Positions 24,775 to 33,075 of a stretch of 64,000 nucleotides of DNA are shown piece by piece. Origin of the DNA: JBJMLO01 sp045805265 (lineage in GTDB: Bacteria > Actinomycetota > UBA4738 > JACQTL01); the NCBI GenBank assembly GCA_045805265.1, contig JBJMLO010000011.1:1-64000 (forward strand), given 5' to 3'. The translations under genes and the position numbers were made by a program. The first letter of the stretch is position 1; each line of letters begins with the position of its first letter. The notes beneath the pieces are model-generated. The model saw nothing but the letters and a program-made list of their open reading frames with translations, was not told the DNA's origin and searched no databases.

Positions 24775-25767
24775 CTAGAAGAACGCAGAGCGGCGGGACA
24801 TCAGGTTCCGGTAGAGCATCTGCTGGATCTGGTCGCGGATGCGGTCGGTCTCGTTGAAGACCAGCATGGCGTCCTGCCAGGCGTCGTCGTCGAACTGATC
24901 GGTGGTGATCGGTTCGCCGAACTCGATGATCCACTTCGACGGCAGGGGGATCGCCCCGAGGGGGCCGAGCCAGGGGAAGAACGGCGTGATCGGGAAGTAC
25001 GGGAAGCCTCCGAGGCGGGCCAGCAGCTTGAAGTTGCCGATCATCGGATAGATCTCCTCGGAGCCGACGACCGCCACGGGGATCATCGGCACCTTGGCCT
25101 TGAGGGCGAGCTCGATGAACCCGCCGCGGCCGAAGCGCTGCAGCCGGTACCGCTCCCGCCAGCCCTTGCCCACGCCCTTGTACCCCTCGGGGAACACGCC
25201 GACCAGCTCGCCCTTCTTCAGCAGGCGGAACGCGTCCTCCTGCGAGGCCAGCGTGTTGCCCATCTTGCGGGCACCGGGGCCCGAGAACGGCAGCCGGAAC
25301 GCCAGGTCGGCGGCGAGCAGCCGGAGGTGGCGCTTCGCCGGGTGCTCGTTCAGCAGCCCGAACTTCACGACCAGGGCGTCGACCGGGATCGTCCCGGCGT
25401 GGTTCGAGACGAGCAGCGCGGCGCCCTCCGAAGGGACGTTCTCCAGGCCCCGCCAGTCGATCCGCCAGTAGTACTGGCCGATGGGCTTCATCAGGGGGGC
25501 GAGGCGCTCGGTGAGCTCGCGGTCGAAGCCGAACTCGTCGATCTCGTACTCGCCGGTGAGCCGGCGGCGGACGAAGTCGAGCACGTCCTCCACGGCCTCC
25601 GCCGAGAACGGGCCGATGCGCTCGGGGCGGTCGGGAAGGTGGACGGTGCAGAAACCCGTCCCCCCGATCGCCTTGCGCCGGCACCGGCGTCCGGCGGCAG
25701 TCATGGCCTGGCACTGCCCCGCCGCGGTCCGCTGCCGCGCGTCGTCCAGCGAGATCACCTGCGCCAT
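24775..25767 (-). CDS. lysophospholipid acyltransferase-family protein
   Basis: 330 residues. The PlsC-type catalytic block SNHAGTIPVDAL (~121-132) and the FPEGYKGVGK motif identify a 1-acylglycerol-3-phosphate acyltransferase-like enzyme at the membrane. An extra N-terminal module carries a Cys/His cluster (CQAM...RRC...GFCTVH, ~19-43) that looks like a small zinc-binding unit. It follows the epimerase by 10 nt. The epimerase-acyltransferase pair is the same as Rv0501-Rv0502 of mycobacteria (from memory). Confidence 0.85.
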   Translation of the reverse strand: MAQVISLDDARQRTAAGQCQAMTAAGRRCRRKAIGGTGFCTVHLPDRPERIGPFSAEAVEDVLDFVRRRLTGEYEIDEFGFDRELTERLAPLMKPIGQYYWRIDWRGLENVPSEGAALLVSNHAGTIPVDALVVKFGLLNEHPAKRHLRLLAADLAFRLPFSGPGARKMGNTLASQEDAFRLLKKGELVGVFPEGYKGVGKGWRERYRLQRFGRGGFIELALKAKVPMIPVAVVGSEEIYPMIGNFKLLARLGGFPYFPITPFFPWLGPLGAIPLPSKWIIEFGEPITTDQFDDDAWQDAMLVFNETDRIRDQIQQMLYRNLMSRRSAFF

Positions 25768-25777
25768 GCCGGCCCCC

Positions 25778-26827
25778 TCACACCCTGCTCGCCTCGAAGC
25801 GTTCCTGCCCCTTGCGGCGGAGGAACCCGTACAGCTCCCGCTCCCACTGGGCCGCCCGCTCGGCGCTCACGACCTGCCGGAGCCGCCGGCGGATCACGAA
25901 GTCCTTCAGCGCCTCCGGCGTCGTGAAACGCGGCGCGGAGCCGAACTCCTCTTTGAGCCGCTCGTTGGCGACCACGCGCCCGTACAGCAGGAACTCCAGC
26001 TGGTCCGTGGCGAAATCGACCTTCCCGGCACGCTTCAGCAGGTTCGCCAGCGGCCGGGCGAGCGGCAGGATCACCGGCAGGGGGGGCCGCCCCAGCAGCC
26101 GCACGGCCTGCGAGAGGTACACGACGCCGTCCGCCGCCACGTTGTAGATGCCCGGGTGGGACTCCCGGACGGCCCGGTGCAGCACCTCGAGTGCGTCGTC
26201 CTCGTGGATGAGCTGGATCCGGGGGTCGTATCCCATGGCCGTCGGGATCACCGGGAGCAGGAAGTAGCGGGTCAGCGTGGTCTCGATGTCCGGGCCGATG
26301 AAGTTGGCGAACCGCAGGATCGTGACGTCGACGTCGGAGCGCCGCCGGCCGAAGTCGCGCGCGTAGCGCTCCAGCTCGACCGCGTCCTTCATCAAGCCGG
26401 TGCGAGGGACGCTCCGGGACTGGTCCGACTCGGTGAACACCGCGGGGTCGCGCGGGTCCGACCCGTACACCGCCGTCGTCGACTTCATGATCAGCTTCTT
26501 CACCGACTCGGCCTTCTGGCACGCGGCGAACAGCTGCATGGCGCCGATGACGTTGAACTCCTTCATGTTCGTCCGCCCGCCCACCCGCGTCGGCGTCGTG
26601 ACGATCGACAGGTGGACGACGGTGTCGACCTCGGTCGTCTGCAGGACCTTGACGACCAGGGGGTTGCGGATGTCGGCGCGCACGAACTCGGTGCGCTCGA
26701 GGTCGACCTCCGGCTCGTCGAGGTCCACCCCCACGACGTAGTCGACGTCCGGGTCCTTCTCCAGGGCTTGGGCGAGCTTCCCGCCCAGGTACCGCGAGAC
26801 ACCGGTGATGAGGACGCGCTGTCCCAT
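25778..26827 (-). CDS. NAD-dependent epimerase/dehydratase-like SDR (GalE2-like)
   Basis: 349 residues, extended SDR fold. The N-terminal nucleotide motif is VLITGVSRYLGG (5-16). The strand usually holding the catalytic Ser is STTAVYG (116-122). The YxxxK motif appears as T143-G-L-M-K147, so the catalytic Tyr is replaced and activity is doubtful. A relative (Rv0501, GalE2) sits beside bS22 and an acyltransferase in mycobacteria. TAGTCT lies 6 nt before the ATG, suggesting a near-leaderless transcript that starts this unit. Confidence 0.82.
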   Translation of the reverse strand: MGQRVLITGVSRYLGGKLAQALEKDPDVDYVVGVDLDEPEVDLERTEFVRADIRNPLVVKVLQTTEVDTVVHLSIVTTPTRVGGRTNMKEFNVIGAMQLFAACQKAESVKKLIMKSTTAVYGSDPRDPAVFTESDQSRSVPRTGLMKDAVELERYARDFGRRRSDVDVTILRFANFIGPDIETTLTRYFLLPVIPTAMGYDPRIQLIHEDDALEVLHRAVRESHPGIYNVAADGVVYLSQAVRLLGRPPLPVILPLARPLANLLKRAGKVDFATDQLEFLLYGRVVANERLKEEFGSAPRFTTPEALKDFVIRRRLRQVVSAERAAQWERELYGFLRRKGQERFEASRV

Positions 26828-26833
26828 GCAGGC

Positions 26834-26839
26834 AGACTA
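26834..26839 (-). promoter_or_regulatory. -10 element TAGTCT for the epimerase unit
   Basis: TAGTCT on the minus strand, 6 nt before ATG 26827. Confidence 0.4.
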
Positions 26840-27013
26840 CCGGACGCGCCTAGGGACATTTCTGGCCGTGATGCGGATTTCAGGCCCCAAAAGCGAACAC
26901 CGCCGGAACCCGAGGGCCCCAGCGGCGTTCACCAACGACTATAGGCCCGCGCGATCGGCCCGGTCAAGCAGAAATCCAGGAATTTGTCACTCTTCTGCTG
27001 TTAGCGGCGCTCG

Positions 27014-27820
27014 TCAGGTCGACAGCACGAGCTGCGTGCCCGCCGAGATGCGGAGCACGCTGGCAGCGCTGCCGCGGTTGGCCGCCACGGCGAGGAAACC
27101 GGCCGAATCCTCGATGAGCGCGAGCTCGCCGGGCGGGACGTCCTCGAAGGTCCGGGCGGGCGTGACCTCCGTCGCCGCGGTGGCGTGTCGAAGACGAAGT
27201 CGCTGCACTCCCTCGAGCCCGGCCTCGGCCAGGTCGTCCGGCTTCGCATTGAGCTGGAGGTTGCCGAACCGGTCGACGCCCAGGACCACGGCGGCCAGCT
27301 CCCCGTCGGTGATGTCCGGCGCCGGCACGTGCACGTGCTGGAGCTCGTCGACCGCCACCTCCGGCCCCAGGTCCCGGAGGTCCGCGACGTTGGCCAGGTG
27401 CGCGGCGGCGGGCGCGAAGACGTCCCTCCCGTGGAAGGTCGCGGACAGGGGTTCCAGCAGGACGTCCGGCGCCGTGATCTCCACGGCGGTCTCAGCGCCG
27501 CCCAGCGCCGCCCAGGCCAGGGACAGCAATCCGTTGTCGGGTCCGACCAGCTGGGGGCCGAACGCCGTCTGCACCGCGATCGCGCCTCTCGGGCCACCCA
27601 CGCCGGGATCCACGACCGCCAGGTACACGGCGTCCTCGGGCATGAACGGCAGTGCGGCCGCGAGGACCAGCGCCCCGCGGAGCACGTCCTGGGGCGGGAT
27701 CCCGTGGCTGAGGTCGATCACGCGGGCGTCGGGCGCGATGCGCGTGATCACGCCGTGGCACACGCCGACGAACTCGTCGTCGAGCCCGTAGTCGGTGAGG
27801 AAGACGATCGGGCGGGTCAC
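27014..27820 (-). CDS. SAM hydrolase (SAM hydroxide adenosyltransferase, DUF62)
   Basis: 268 residues, GTG start. All family signatures are present: FLTDYGLDDEFVG (7-19), VDPGVGGPRG, GPDNGLLSLA, FHGRDVFAPAAAHLA and DRFGNLQLN. The family hydrolyses S-adenosylmethionine to adenosine and methionine; halogenating relatives need a different loop. The gene begins 25 nt after the bS22 stop on the same strand, so the two may be co-transcribed. It interrupts the usual adjacency of bS22 and the GalE2-like gene. Confidence 0.9.
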   Translation of the reverse strand: MTRPIVFLTDYGLDDEFVGVCHGVITRIAPDARVIDLSHGIPPQDVLRGALVLAAALPFMPEDAVYLAVVDPGVGGPRGAIAVQTAFGPQLVGPDNGLLSLAWAALGGAETAVEITAPDVLLEPLSATFHGRDVFAPAAAHLANVADLRDLGPEVAVDELQHVHVPAPDITDGELAAVVLGVDRFGNLQLNAKPDDLAEAGLEGVQRLRLRHATAATEVTPARTFEDVPPGELALIEDSAGFLAVAANRGSAASVLRISAGTQLVLST

Positions 27821-27845
27821 GAGCCGCGTCCCGGCCCCCAGCCGC

Positions 27846-27947
27846 CTAGCGGCCCTGCTGACGCCGCTGGTGGCGCGTGCGCTTCAGCAGCTTCTTGTGC
27901 TTCTTCTTCCGCATCTTCTTGCGGCGCTTCTTGACGAGCGAAGGCAC
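27846..27947 (-). CDS. small ribosomal subunit protein bS22 (AURKAIP1/COX24 domain)
   Basis: 33 residues, GTG start, with AAGGAG 11 nt upstream. The protein is a run of Lys/Arg with the diagnostic order KKRRKKM-KKKHKKLLKRTR-QRR. It is nearly the same length and pattern as the mycobacterial 33-residue bS22, which binds the small ribosomal subunit. It lies between SAM hydrolase and the Clp1-like gene, close to the GalE2-like and acyltransferase genes, as in mycobacteria. It is easily missed by gene callers because of its size and GTG start. Confidence 0.9.
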   Translation of the reverse strand: MPSLVKKRRKKMRKKKHKKLLKRTRHQRRQQGR

Positions 27948-28035
27948 GAGTTCGCCTACTCCTTGCGTTCGATTTTCGATGTACGGGCGGGCCGTGGGAG
28001 TTTAGTCGCTCACGCCCGCGGACGACAGGTCGGGC

Positions 28036-28929
28036 TCAGTCGGTGCCGAACAGGTTGCGGAGATCGACGCGCTTGGCCCGGTATTCCTCGTCGATCCGGA
28101 CGGAACCCAGTCGGAGGGCCTTGGGCGCCTCCGCCACCGGCGAGATCAGCCGGAGCGTGCCCTCCTCGCCCGCGTGCTCGAGGTAGCCGATGCCCGGGTA
28201 GCCGCCGGCGCCGTCGGCGAGACCGACGACCAGCCGGTCGAGCTCCGTCAGGTCGAAGAACGCCGGGAGGGCCGGCATGAACACCGTGGGCTTCACGCGC
28301 CACCGCTGGAGCGGCTCGACGAAGTAGCGGGCCATGGCCGCCTCGCGATTCGCGGCCCGCTGCTCCACGGAGGTCGGCCGGACCTCGGGGTGGACCGGCA
28401 GCGAGGTCACGTCGCACTCGAAGAACCGCCGGATGATGCCGAGCAGCGGATCCAGTTCCTCCCCGCGCTGGAGCCCGACCACCAGCTCGGGCCGGAGCAT
28501 CTCCACCTTGTGGTACTTGAGCAGCTGCCCGTACACGCCGGAGACCAGCCCGCTGGTATCCACCACGACGAAGTCGGCGCCGCGCTCGAAGGCCAGGGCC
28601 TGGAGGCGCGCGGCGCCGGTGATCAGCGGCAGCAGGTTCCCCTGCGGGGTGGTCGCGCCCACGAACCCGATGGCGTCCGCGCCGCACAGCGCGTCGGGCA
28701 GCAGGTCCTCCTCCGAGGCGATCATCTTCAGACCGACCGTCGTGGGGGGGCCGACCGACTTCTGGCCGGGGTCGGCGTCGAGGTAGGCGGGCGAGCGGCC
28801 GGCCGCCAGCGCGGCCCGGACCATCATCGTGGCGGTCGTGGTCTTGCCGGAGTCGAGACCGCCGAACAGGACCACCGTGCGAGCGGTGCCCACGGCACGC
28901 TCGACGAGCGACTGATGTTCGTCCACCAC
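28036..28929 (-). CDS. Clp1-like P-loop ATPase / polynucleotide kinase-family protein
   Basis: 297 residues from GTG (a second GTG three nt later, better spaced from GGAGGG, is an alternative). Walker A is GGLDSGKTT (23-31). The Clp1/Grc3-type block DADPGQKSVGPPTT follows the Mg-binding strand, and Walker B is FVVVDTSG (~119-126). Clp1/Grc3 enzymes phosphorylate RNA 5'-OH ends in archaea and eukaryotes. Bacterial members are less studied. The C-terminal ~90 residues match nothing I know. It may process RNA or bind nucleotides. Confidence 0.72.
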   Translation of the reverse strand: MVDEHQSLVERAVGTARTVVLFGGLDSGKTTTATMMVRAALAAGRSPAYLDADPGQKSVGPPTTVGLKMIASEEDLLPDALCGADAIGFVGATTPQGNLLPLITGAARLQALAFERGADFVVVDTSGLVSGVYGQLLKYHKVEMLRPELVVGLQRGEELDPLLGIIRRFFECDVTSLPVHPEVRPTSVEQRAANREAAMARYFVEPLQRWRVKPTVFMPALPAFFDLTELDRLVVGLADGAGGYPGIGYLEHAGEEGTLRLISPVAEAPKALRLGSVRIDEEYRAKRVDLRNLFGTD

Positions 28930-29263
28930 GCCCTCCGATGGCTCGTGCCCTCGGAGCGCGCGTCGCTGCGCGAAGTCGCGACCTATCCGTTGTCGTTCGC
29001 CGGGGCGTTCGGCGGTGCGCTCGCACGTCGCCGGAGCACGGGTGCGCTCCGGCGAACGTCCACGTTCGCCTTCCGGTTCGTTCCCACTCCTCGCTCGCTG
29101 GTCAACGGATCGGTCTCGCGTCGCCCCTTGCGGGGCAGCTTCTTCGTCGTCGCGACACGCCTTCGAGGGCTCCTGTCGGCAGGAATTCTACTCAGCGCCG
29201 CCCGGCCGGGACACGCCGGGCGGCCTGTGGTTCCATGGCACCACCTCGATCGAAGGAGCCGGG
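28930..29263. other. intergenic region with two strong palindromes
   Basis: 334 nt between the divergent Clp1-like and SDR genes. It holds CGCCGGAGC ... GCTCCGGCG (9 bp perfect, around 29031-29056) and CCGCCCGGC ... GCCGGGCGG (9 bp perfect, around 29198-29223). No open frame with a credible start was seen. No U-tracts follow the stems, so they are not obvious terminators. Confidence 0.6.
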
Positions 29264-30040
29264 ATGACGTCGCCGTTCTCGCTGGAAGGCCGGGTCGCCC
29301 TGATCACCGGGGGGAGCAAGGGGATCGGGCGCGCCATCGCGCTGGCGTTCGCCGGAGCCGGCGCCGACGTGGCGATCGCCGCCCGCGGCGTGGACGAGCT
29401 CGAGGCCGTGGCCAAGGAGGTCGACGCGCTGGACCGCCGCGCCCTGGCGGTCCCCACCGACGTGGCCGACCGGGAGGCCGTCGCCCGGCTCGTGGCCCGG
29501 ACCGAGGACGAGCTGGGCGGGCTGGACATCCTGGTGAACAACGCCGGCGCCGCGCCGTTCATGTCCTCGTTCGAGAGCACGAAGCTCGAGGGGTTCGAGA
29601 AGTACTTCCGGGTGAACTACCTCTCGGCCGTGTACGCGATGCACGCGGTGGCGCCGGCGCTGCTGGGGAGGGGCTCGGGATGCGTCCTGAACGTGGCCAG
29701 CGTGGCCGGGCTGACGGCGACGCCGGGTGTCTCGTACTACGGCTCGGCCAAGGCCGCGATGATCCAGCTCACGAAGACCACCGCGCGGGAGTGGGGGCCC
29801 GCGGGCGTGCGGGTGAACGCGCTCGCCCCCGGGTGGATCGACACGCCGATGAGCTCGGCCCCCCGGCAGAACATCCCCGGGTTCGAGGAAGAGATCACCC
29901 GGGGCACGCCGCTGGGCCGATTCGGGACGCCCGAGGAGGTGGCCGGAGCCGCACTGTTCCTCTGCTCCCCCGCGGCGTCGTTCGTCACCGGCGCCGTCCT
30001 GGTCGTGGACGGGGGGATCACGCTCGGCTCGTTCGTGTAG
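29264..30040 (+). CDS. SDR-family oxidoreductase
   Basis: 258 residues; AAGGAG 6 nt before the ATG. Classical SDR: TGGSKGIG cofactor motif (~16-23), NNAG (~94), catalytic Ser and SYYGSAK (Tyr-x3-Lys), and a C-terminal VDGG-type end. It probably uses NAD(P)H to reduce or oxidise a carbonyl/hydroxyl substrate such as a 3-oxoacyl-CoA or acyl-ACP. Specificity is not evident. Confidence 0.92.
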   Translation: MTSPFSLEGRVALITGGSKGIGRAIALAFAGAGADVAIAARGVDELEAVAKEVDALDRRALAVPTDVADREAVARLVARTEDELGGLDILVNNAGAAPFMSSFESTKLEGFEKYFRVNYLSAVYAMHAVAPALLGRGSGCVLNVASVAGLTATPGVSYYGSAKAAMIQLTKTTAREWGPAGVRVNALAPGWIDTPMSSAPRQNIPGFEEEITRGTPLGRFGTPEEVAGAALFLCSPAASFVTGAVLVVDGGITLGSFV

Positions 30041-30880
30041 CTACGCGGGGAGGCGGTCGAGCGGCAGGCGCTCGCAGGCGGCCTGATAGCAGGGCCAGTA
30101 CGCCTCGGGGCGCACGTTGTCGTCCATGACCACCACGACCTCCGTCCGGCCCTGGGCCTTGGCCACGATCAGCGCGGGGTCGTTCACGTCCGCGACGGAC
30201 ACCGAGTCGACGCCGGCCTCGATGGCCGCGCCGGCGAACCCGTGGTCGGCGACGACCAGGTCGGGCGTCGTGTCCTCGAGCATGATCTGCATCGGTCGGG
30301 GACTGTGCGTGTGGCGGGCCGAGGCCCGGTCGGTCAGCACCGCCACGCCGTTCAGGTAGCGGATCTGGCGGCGGGGAACGCGCCGCTCGGGTTCCTCCCA
30401 GGTCACGCCATCCGCTGGGCGCAGGATCGTGCACCCCAGCCGCTCCAGGATGCGACCGAGCTCGGTCCACAGCTGGATGAGCCCCGTCGGATGTCCGGTG
30501 GCGAGCACGACGCGCTCCTCCCGCTCGCAGGCCAGCGCCAGCCGGTCGCCCATGGCCCGGCACTCCGCGAGGATCGGTTCCGGCCGGACCCGGACCGGCC
30601 CAAACCGGATGAGCGGGTCGGGCTCGAACCCGGAGGCCTCGCCGACCAGCGCCAGGACCTCCTGCCGGGTCAGGACGTCGACGCCGGACAGGCCGAACTG
30701 CGAGTCGGGGTTGCCGTCGCACAGCAGCCCGATCTTCCACAGGACGTTGTCCATGGGATGGCTGACCACGCCGGCCATGCCGCCGCGCAGCGTGGCGTCG
30801 ATGAGCTCCTCCTCGGTGTGGGGAGCGGGCGTCCAGCGGCGGTCCGCGGTCCCGACGCGCTCGTGTGGGTGGATGGCCAT
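30041..30880 (-). CDS. phosphatase-like protein
   Basis: 279 residues from ATG 30880, preceded by TACAAT (10 nt upstream). It resembles an actinobacterial group annotated as phosphatases. Visible features are a GGMAGVVSHPMDNVLWKIG block, VLATGHPTGLIQLW, and the acidic LVVADHGFAGAAIEAGVDSVSVADVNDP stretch with a possible metal-binding Asp/His pair. I cannot place it in a characterised family with confidence. It overlaps nothing and ends against the upstream SDR (tail to tail). Confidence 0.6.
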   Translation of the reverse strand: MAIHPHERVGTADRRWTPAPHTEEELIDATLRGGMAGVVSHPMDNVLWKIGLLCDGNPDSQFGLSGVDVLTRQEVLALVGEASGFEPDPLIRFGPVRVRPEPILAECRAMGDRLALACEREERVVLATGHPTGLIQLWTELGRILERLGCTILRPADGVTWEEPERRVPRRQIRYLNGVAVLTDRASARHTHSPRPMQIMLEDTTPDLVVADHGFAGAAIEAGVDSVSVADVNDPALIVAKAQGRTEVVVVMDDNVRPEAYWPCYQAACERLPLDRLPA

Positions 30881-30963
30881 CCGGCCTGCCATTGTAGGGA
30901 TGGGTCGCGGGAACACCGCCGGCCCACCGGCCGCCCCGGACTGCAGTACATCGAGGAGGCGAC

Positions 30964-31749
30964 ATGGACCTCAAGGACTCCGTGGCGGTCGTTACGGGCG
31001 CGTCGTCCGGGATCGGGAAGGCGACGGCCTGGCAGCTCGCCTCCCGTGGAGCGAACCTGGTGCTCGCGGCGCGCCGTGAGGACCGGCTGAAGAAGCTGGC
31101 CGAGAACATCGCCGCGCAGGGCGGCCGGGCGCTGCCGGTTGCGGTCGACGTGACCTCGCTGGAGGACCTGGAACGCCTTCGCGACGAGACCCTGCGCACG
31201 TACGAGCACGTGGACGTGCTGGTGAACAACGCCGGCATCCCCGGTCCCGGGCCGCTCGCCCAGGCCTCCATCGAGAACATCGACAGATGCATCGAGGTCA
31301 ACTTCGTGTCGGTGGTCCACGCGACGAAGGTGTTCCTCCCGGCGTTCCTCGACCGGAAGCGCGGACACCTGGTCAACGTCGCCTCGCTCGCCGGGCGCTA
31401 CGCGACGCCCAGCGTGTCGGTGTACTCGGCGACGAAGCACGCCGTGGTGGCCTTCTCCGAGTCCTTGAACGTATCTCTCAGCAAGGAGGGGATTCTCGTC
31501 ACGGCAGTGAACCCTGGGTTCGTCGCCACGGAGGGGTTCCCCAACAGCCAGGTGCCCGAGCCGCTCCTGCTGAAGCCGGAGAAGATCGCTCGGGCCATCG
31601 CCACCGTGATCGAGCGGGGCATCGCTCCCGAGTACAGCGTTCCTCGGTGGGCAGCCGTCGGGCAAGCCTTCCGCGTCCTGACTCCGCCTCTCTACCGCTG
31701 GGGAATGAGCGAGGCAGCGCGGCGATTCGGAGACACTTCGGCGGATTGA
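30964..31749 (+). CDS. SDR-family oxidoreductase
   Basis: 261 residues; GAGGAGG 4 nt before the ATG. TGASSGIG (11-18), VNNAG, a catalytic Ser in VNVASLAG, and VYSATKHAV (Tyr-x3-Lys) are all present. The C-terminal extension with PEKIARAIATVIERG is typical of SDRs acting on acyl or long-chain substrates (DltE/YqjQ-like). Divergent from the phosphatase-like gene. Confidence 0.92.
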   Translation: MDLKDSVAVVTGASSGIGKATAWQLASRGANLVLAARREDRLKKLAENIAAQGGRALPVAVDVTSLEDLERLRDETLRTYEHVDVLVNNAGIPGPGPLAQASIENIDRCIEVNFVSVVHATKVFLPAFLDRKRGHLVNVASLAGRYATPSVSVYSATKHAVVAFSESLNVSLSKEGILVTAVNPGFVATEGFPNSQVPEPLLLKPEKIARAIATVIERGIAPEYSVPRWAAVGQAFRVLTPPLYRWGMSEAARRFGDTSAD

Positions 31750-31992
31750 CTGGTGCGGCCGCCATACGGTGCCAAGTTACCCACGGGCGCACAGGCGAGA
31801 GCGTCTCCCATGGGGCCCGACAAGCCGCTGCCACAGGCGCCAATGGCCTCGCGAACGCCCTCCGGCCCATCCCTTCGCATGCGTACCTGTGAACCCGCCT
31901 ACGCCCGGGGGGTAACTCGCGGATCTTGGGCCCAGGGTTGATCGAGGTAGACGATGAGCGCCCGTACGTGCTGCCGCACGTGAGTCGTTTGC

Positions 31993-32640
31993 CTAGCTCG
32001 CAGCGCTCGAAGTGACGAAGCCACTGATCAGGCACTTGGCCGTGTGGCCGAAGATGTTCCCGCCGATGATTTCGCTGTCGTCGAATGTCAGGTCGCCGCC
32101 CACGACAACCCCGCCCGACCTCGTGTAGGTGAACGTCGTCTCGCCCCAGTCGTTGGAGTCGGTCAGATCCTCGGTCTGGCCACTGAAGTCCGTCACGTGC
32201 AGCCCGTCGGCCTGGCCGCCGCTGCCGCTGTTCCACATCACCGACGCGAGGTGCGCGTGGGTGAACGCGGTCGTCGCGAGAATCTGGACAATGCCCAAGC
32301 CACCGCCTCCAGGCACGCATACCGCTTTGACCGTGAGCCCGCCGAGCGACACGAGCTTGGTCGCTGTTCCGGTCGCGGTGCCCGGGGCGTAGAACACCTT
32401 GCGCACTGTGAGGCCGCCGACCGTTCTGGCGTTGCTCGCCGTGGGCACCAGGCCGAGGGTCGACTCATTGACCTGCGTCCCGGTCAGCGTGTTGTTGACG
32501 AGTTTGCGGCCTCGGATCGTGTGGTCGACGATCGAACTCCCGTTGATCGAGGTCACCGCGAACGCCGTTCCACCGAGCGCGACGAACAAGGCGAGTGACG
32601 CGACGATCAGGGCGGGAGACGGACGAAGTCTTGCGGACAT
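31993..32640 (-). CDS. secreted protein with repeated NGSSIVDHTIRG-type N-terminus
   Basis: 215 residues; AAGGAGG 6 nt before the ATG. The signal peptide (~1-29; SPALIVASLALFVALGGTAFA) is followed by SINGSSIVDHTIRGRKLVNNTLTGTQV. That is the hallmark of a large secreted family seen mainly in Thermoleophilia and related actinobacteria. The C-terminal half is Gly/Thr-rich and probably beta-structured. The function of the family is unknown. TATCCT (32685-32690, minus strand) is a likely -10. Confidence 0.7.
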   Translation of the reverse strand: MSARLRPSPALIVASLALFVALGGTAFAVTSINGSSIVDHTIRGRKLVNNTLTGTQVNESTLGLVPTASNARTVGGLTVRKVFYAPGTATGTATKLVSLGGLTVKAVCVPGGGGLGIVQILATTAFTHAHLASVMWNSGSGGQADGLHVTDFSGQTEDLTDSNDWGETTFTYTRSGGVVVGGDLTFDDSEIIGGNIFGHTAKCLISGFVTSSAAS

Positions 32641-33075
32641 GTGTGACCTCCTTGGGACACGGCCTCCGGACGGCCTGGGAGCGCGAGGATAAGCCTTCTT
32701 CAGTTGGCGCTGCCCCACCCAACCGAGCGCGGGGAGAAGTACCCATCCTCCTGGCGCCCTCTCGGAGATCGCCAACGTTCCAATGGGGATTCGCGGAATC
32801 TACTCCCTCCTCCGATGGCGACCTCCGCTTCGGCGCTTCGACGTCGCCTACGTCGGCATGGCGCGCCAGAGGTGCGAGGTCGCCTTCAGTTCCCATGCCA
32901 AGAGCGGAGTCATGGCAGCGATCGGACTGGCAGGTTGGGCAGGCTCCCGAGCCCCTCGAGTGGGCCTTCCAGCGTCTGGCTCAGTACATCGCCGGACCAC
33001 AGCCGTACCCGGACGAGCCGCCGTCCGCCGTCCGACCGGCCCATCGGACCCACTGACCCCGCCAGGAGCCCCCGG
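32641..33075. other. intergenic region, one doubtful small frame
   Basis: 435 nt upstream of the secreted protein and downstream of pyruvate kinase. Apart from a TATCCT hexamer at 32685-32690 I see no clear regulatory element. A plus-strand frame at 32895-33056 (53 codons, including an LEWAFQRLAQYIAG helix-like segment) has no ribosome site and is not called. Confidence 0.4.

Noticed and set aside
26828..27013. possible tRNA or attenuator before the epimerase
   Set aside because: No T-arm GTTCGA-type block or cloverleaf could be built; only a -10 hexamer is supported.
31750..31992. remnant of an integrase or transposase
   Set aside because: Minus-strand frames read as Arg/Pro/Gly-rich shadow; no catalytic motif, inverted ends or target duplication were seen.
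32895..33056. 53-codon plus-strand ORF
   Set aside because: One helix-like segment looks coding, but there is no ribosome site, no -10 hexamer and no recognised family.
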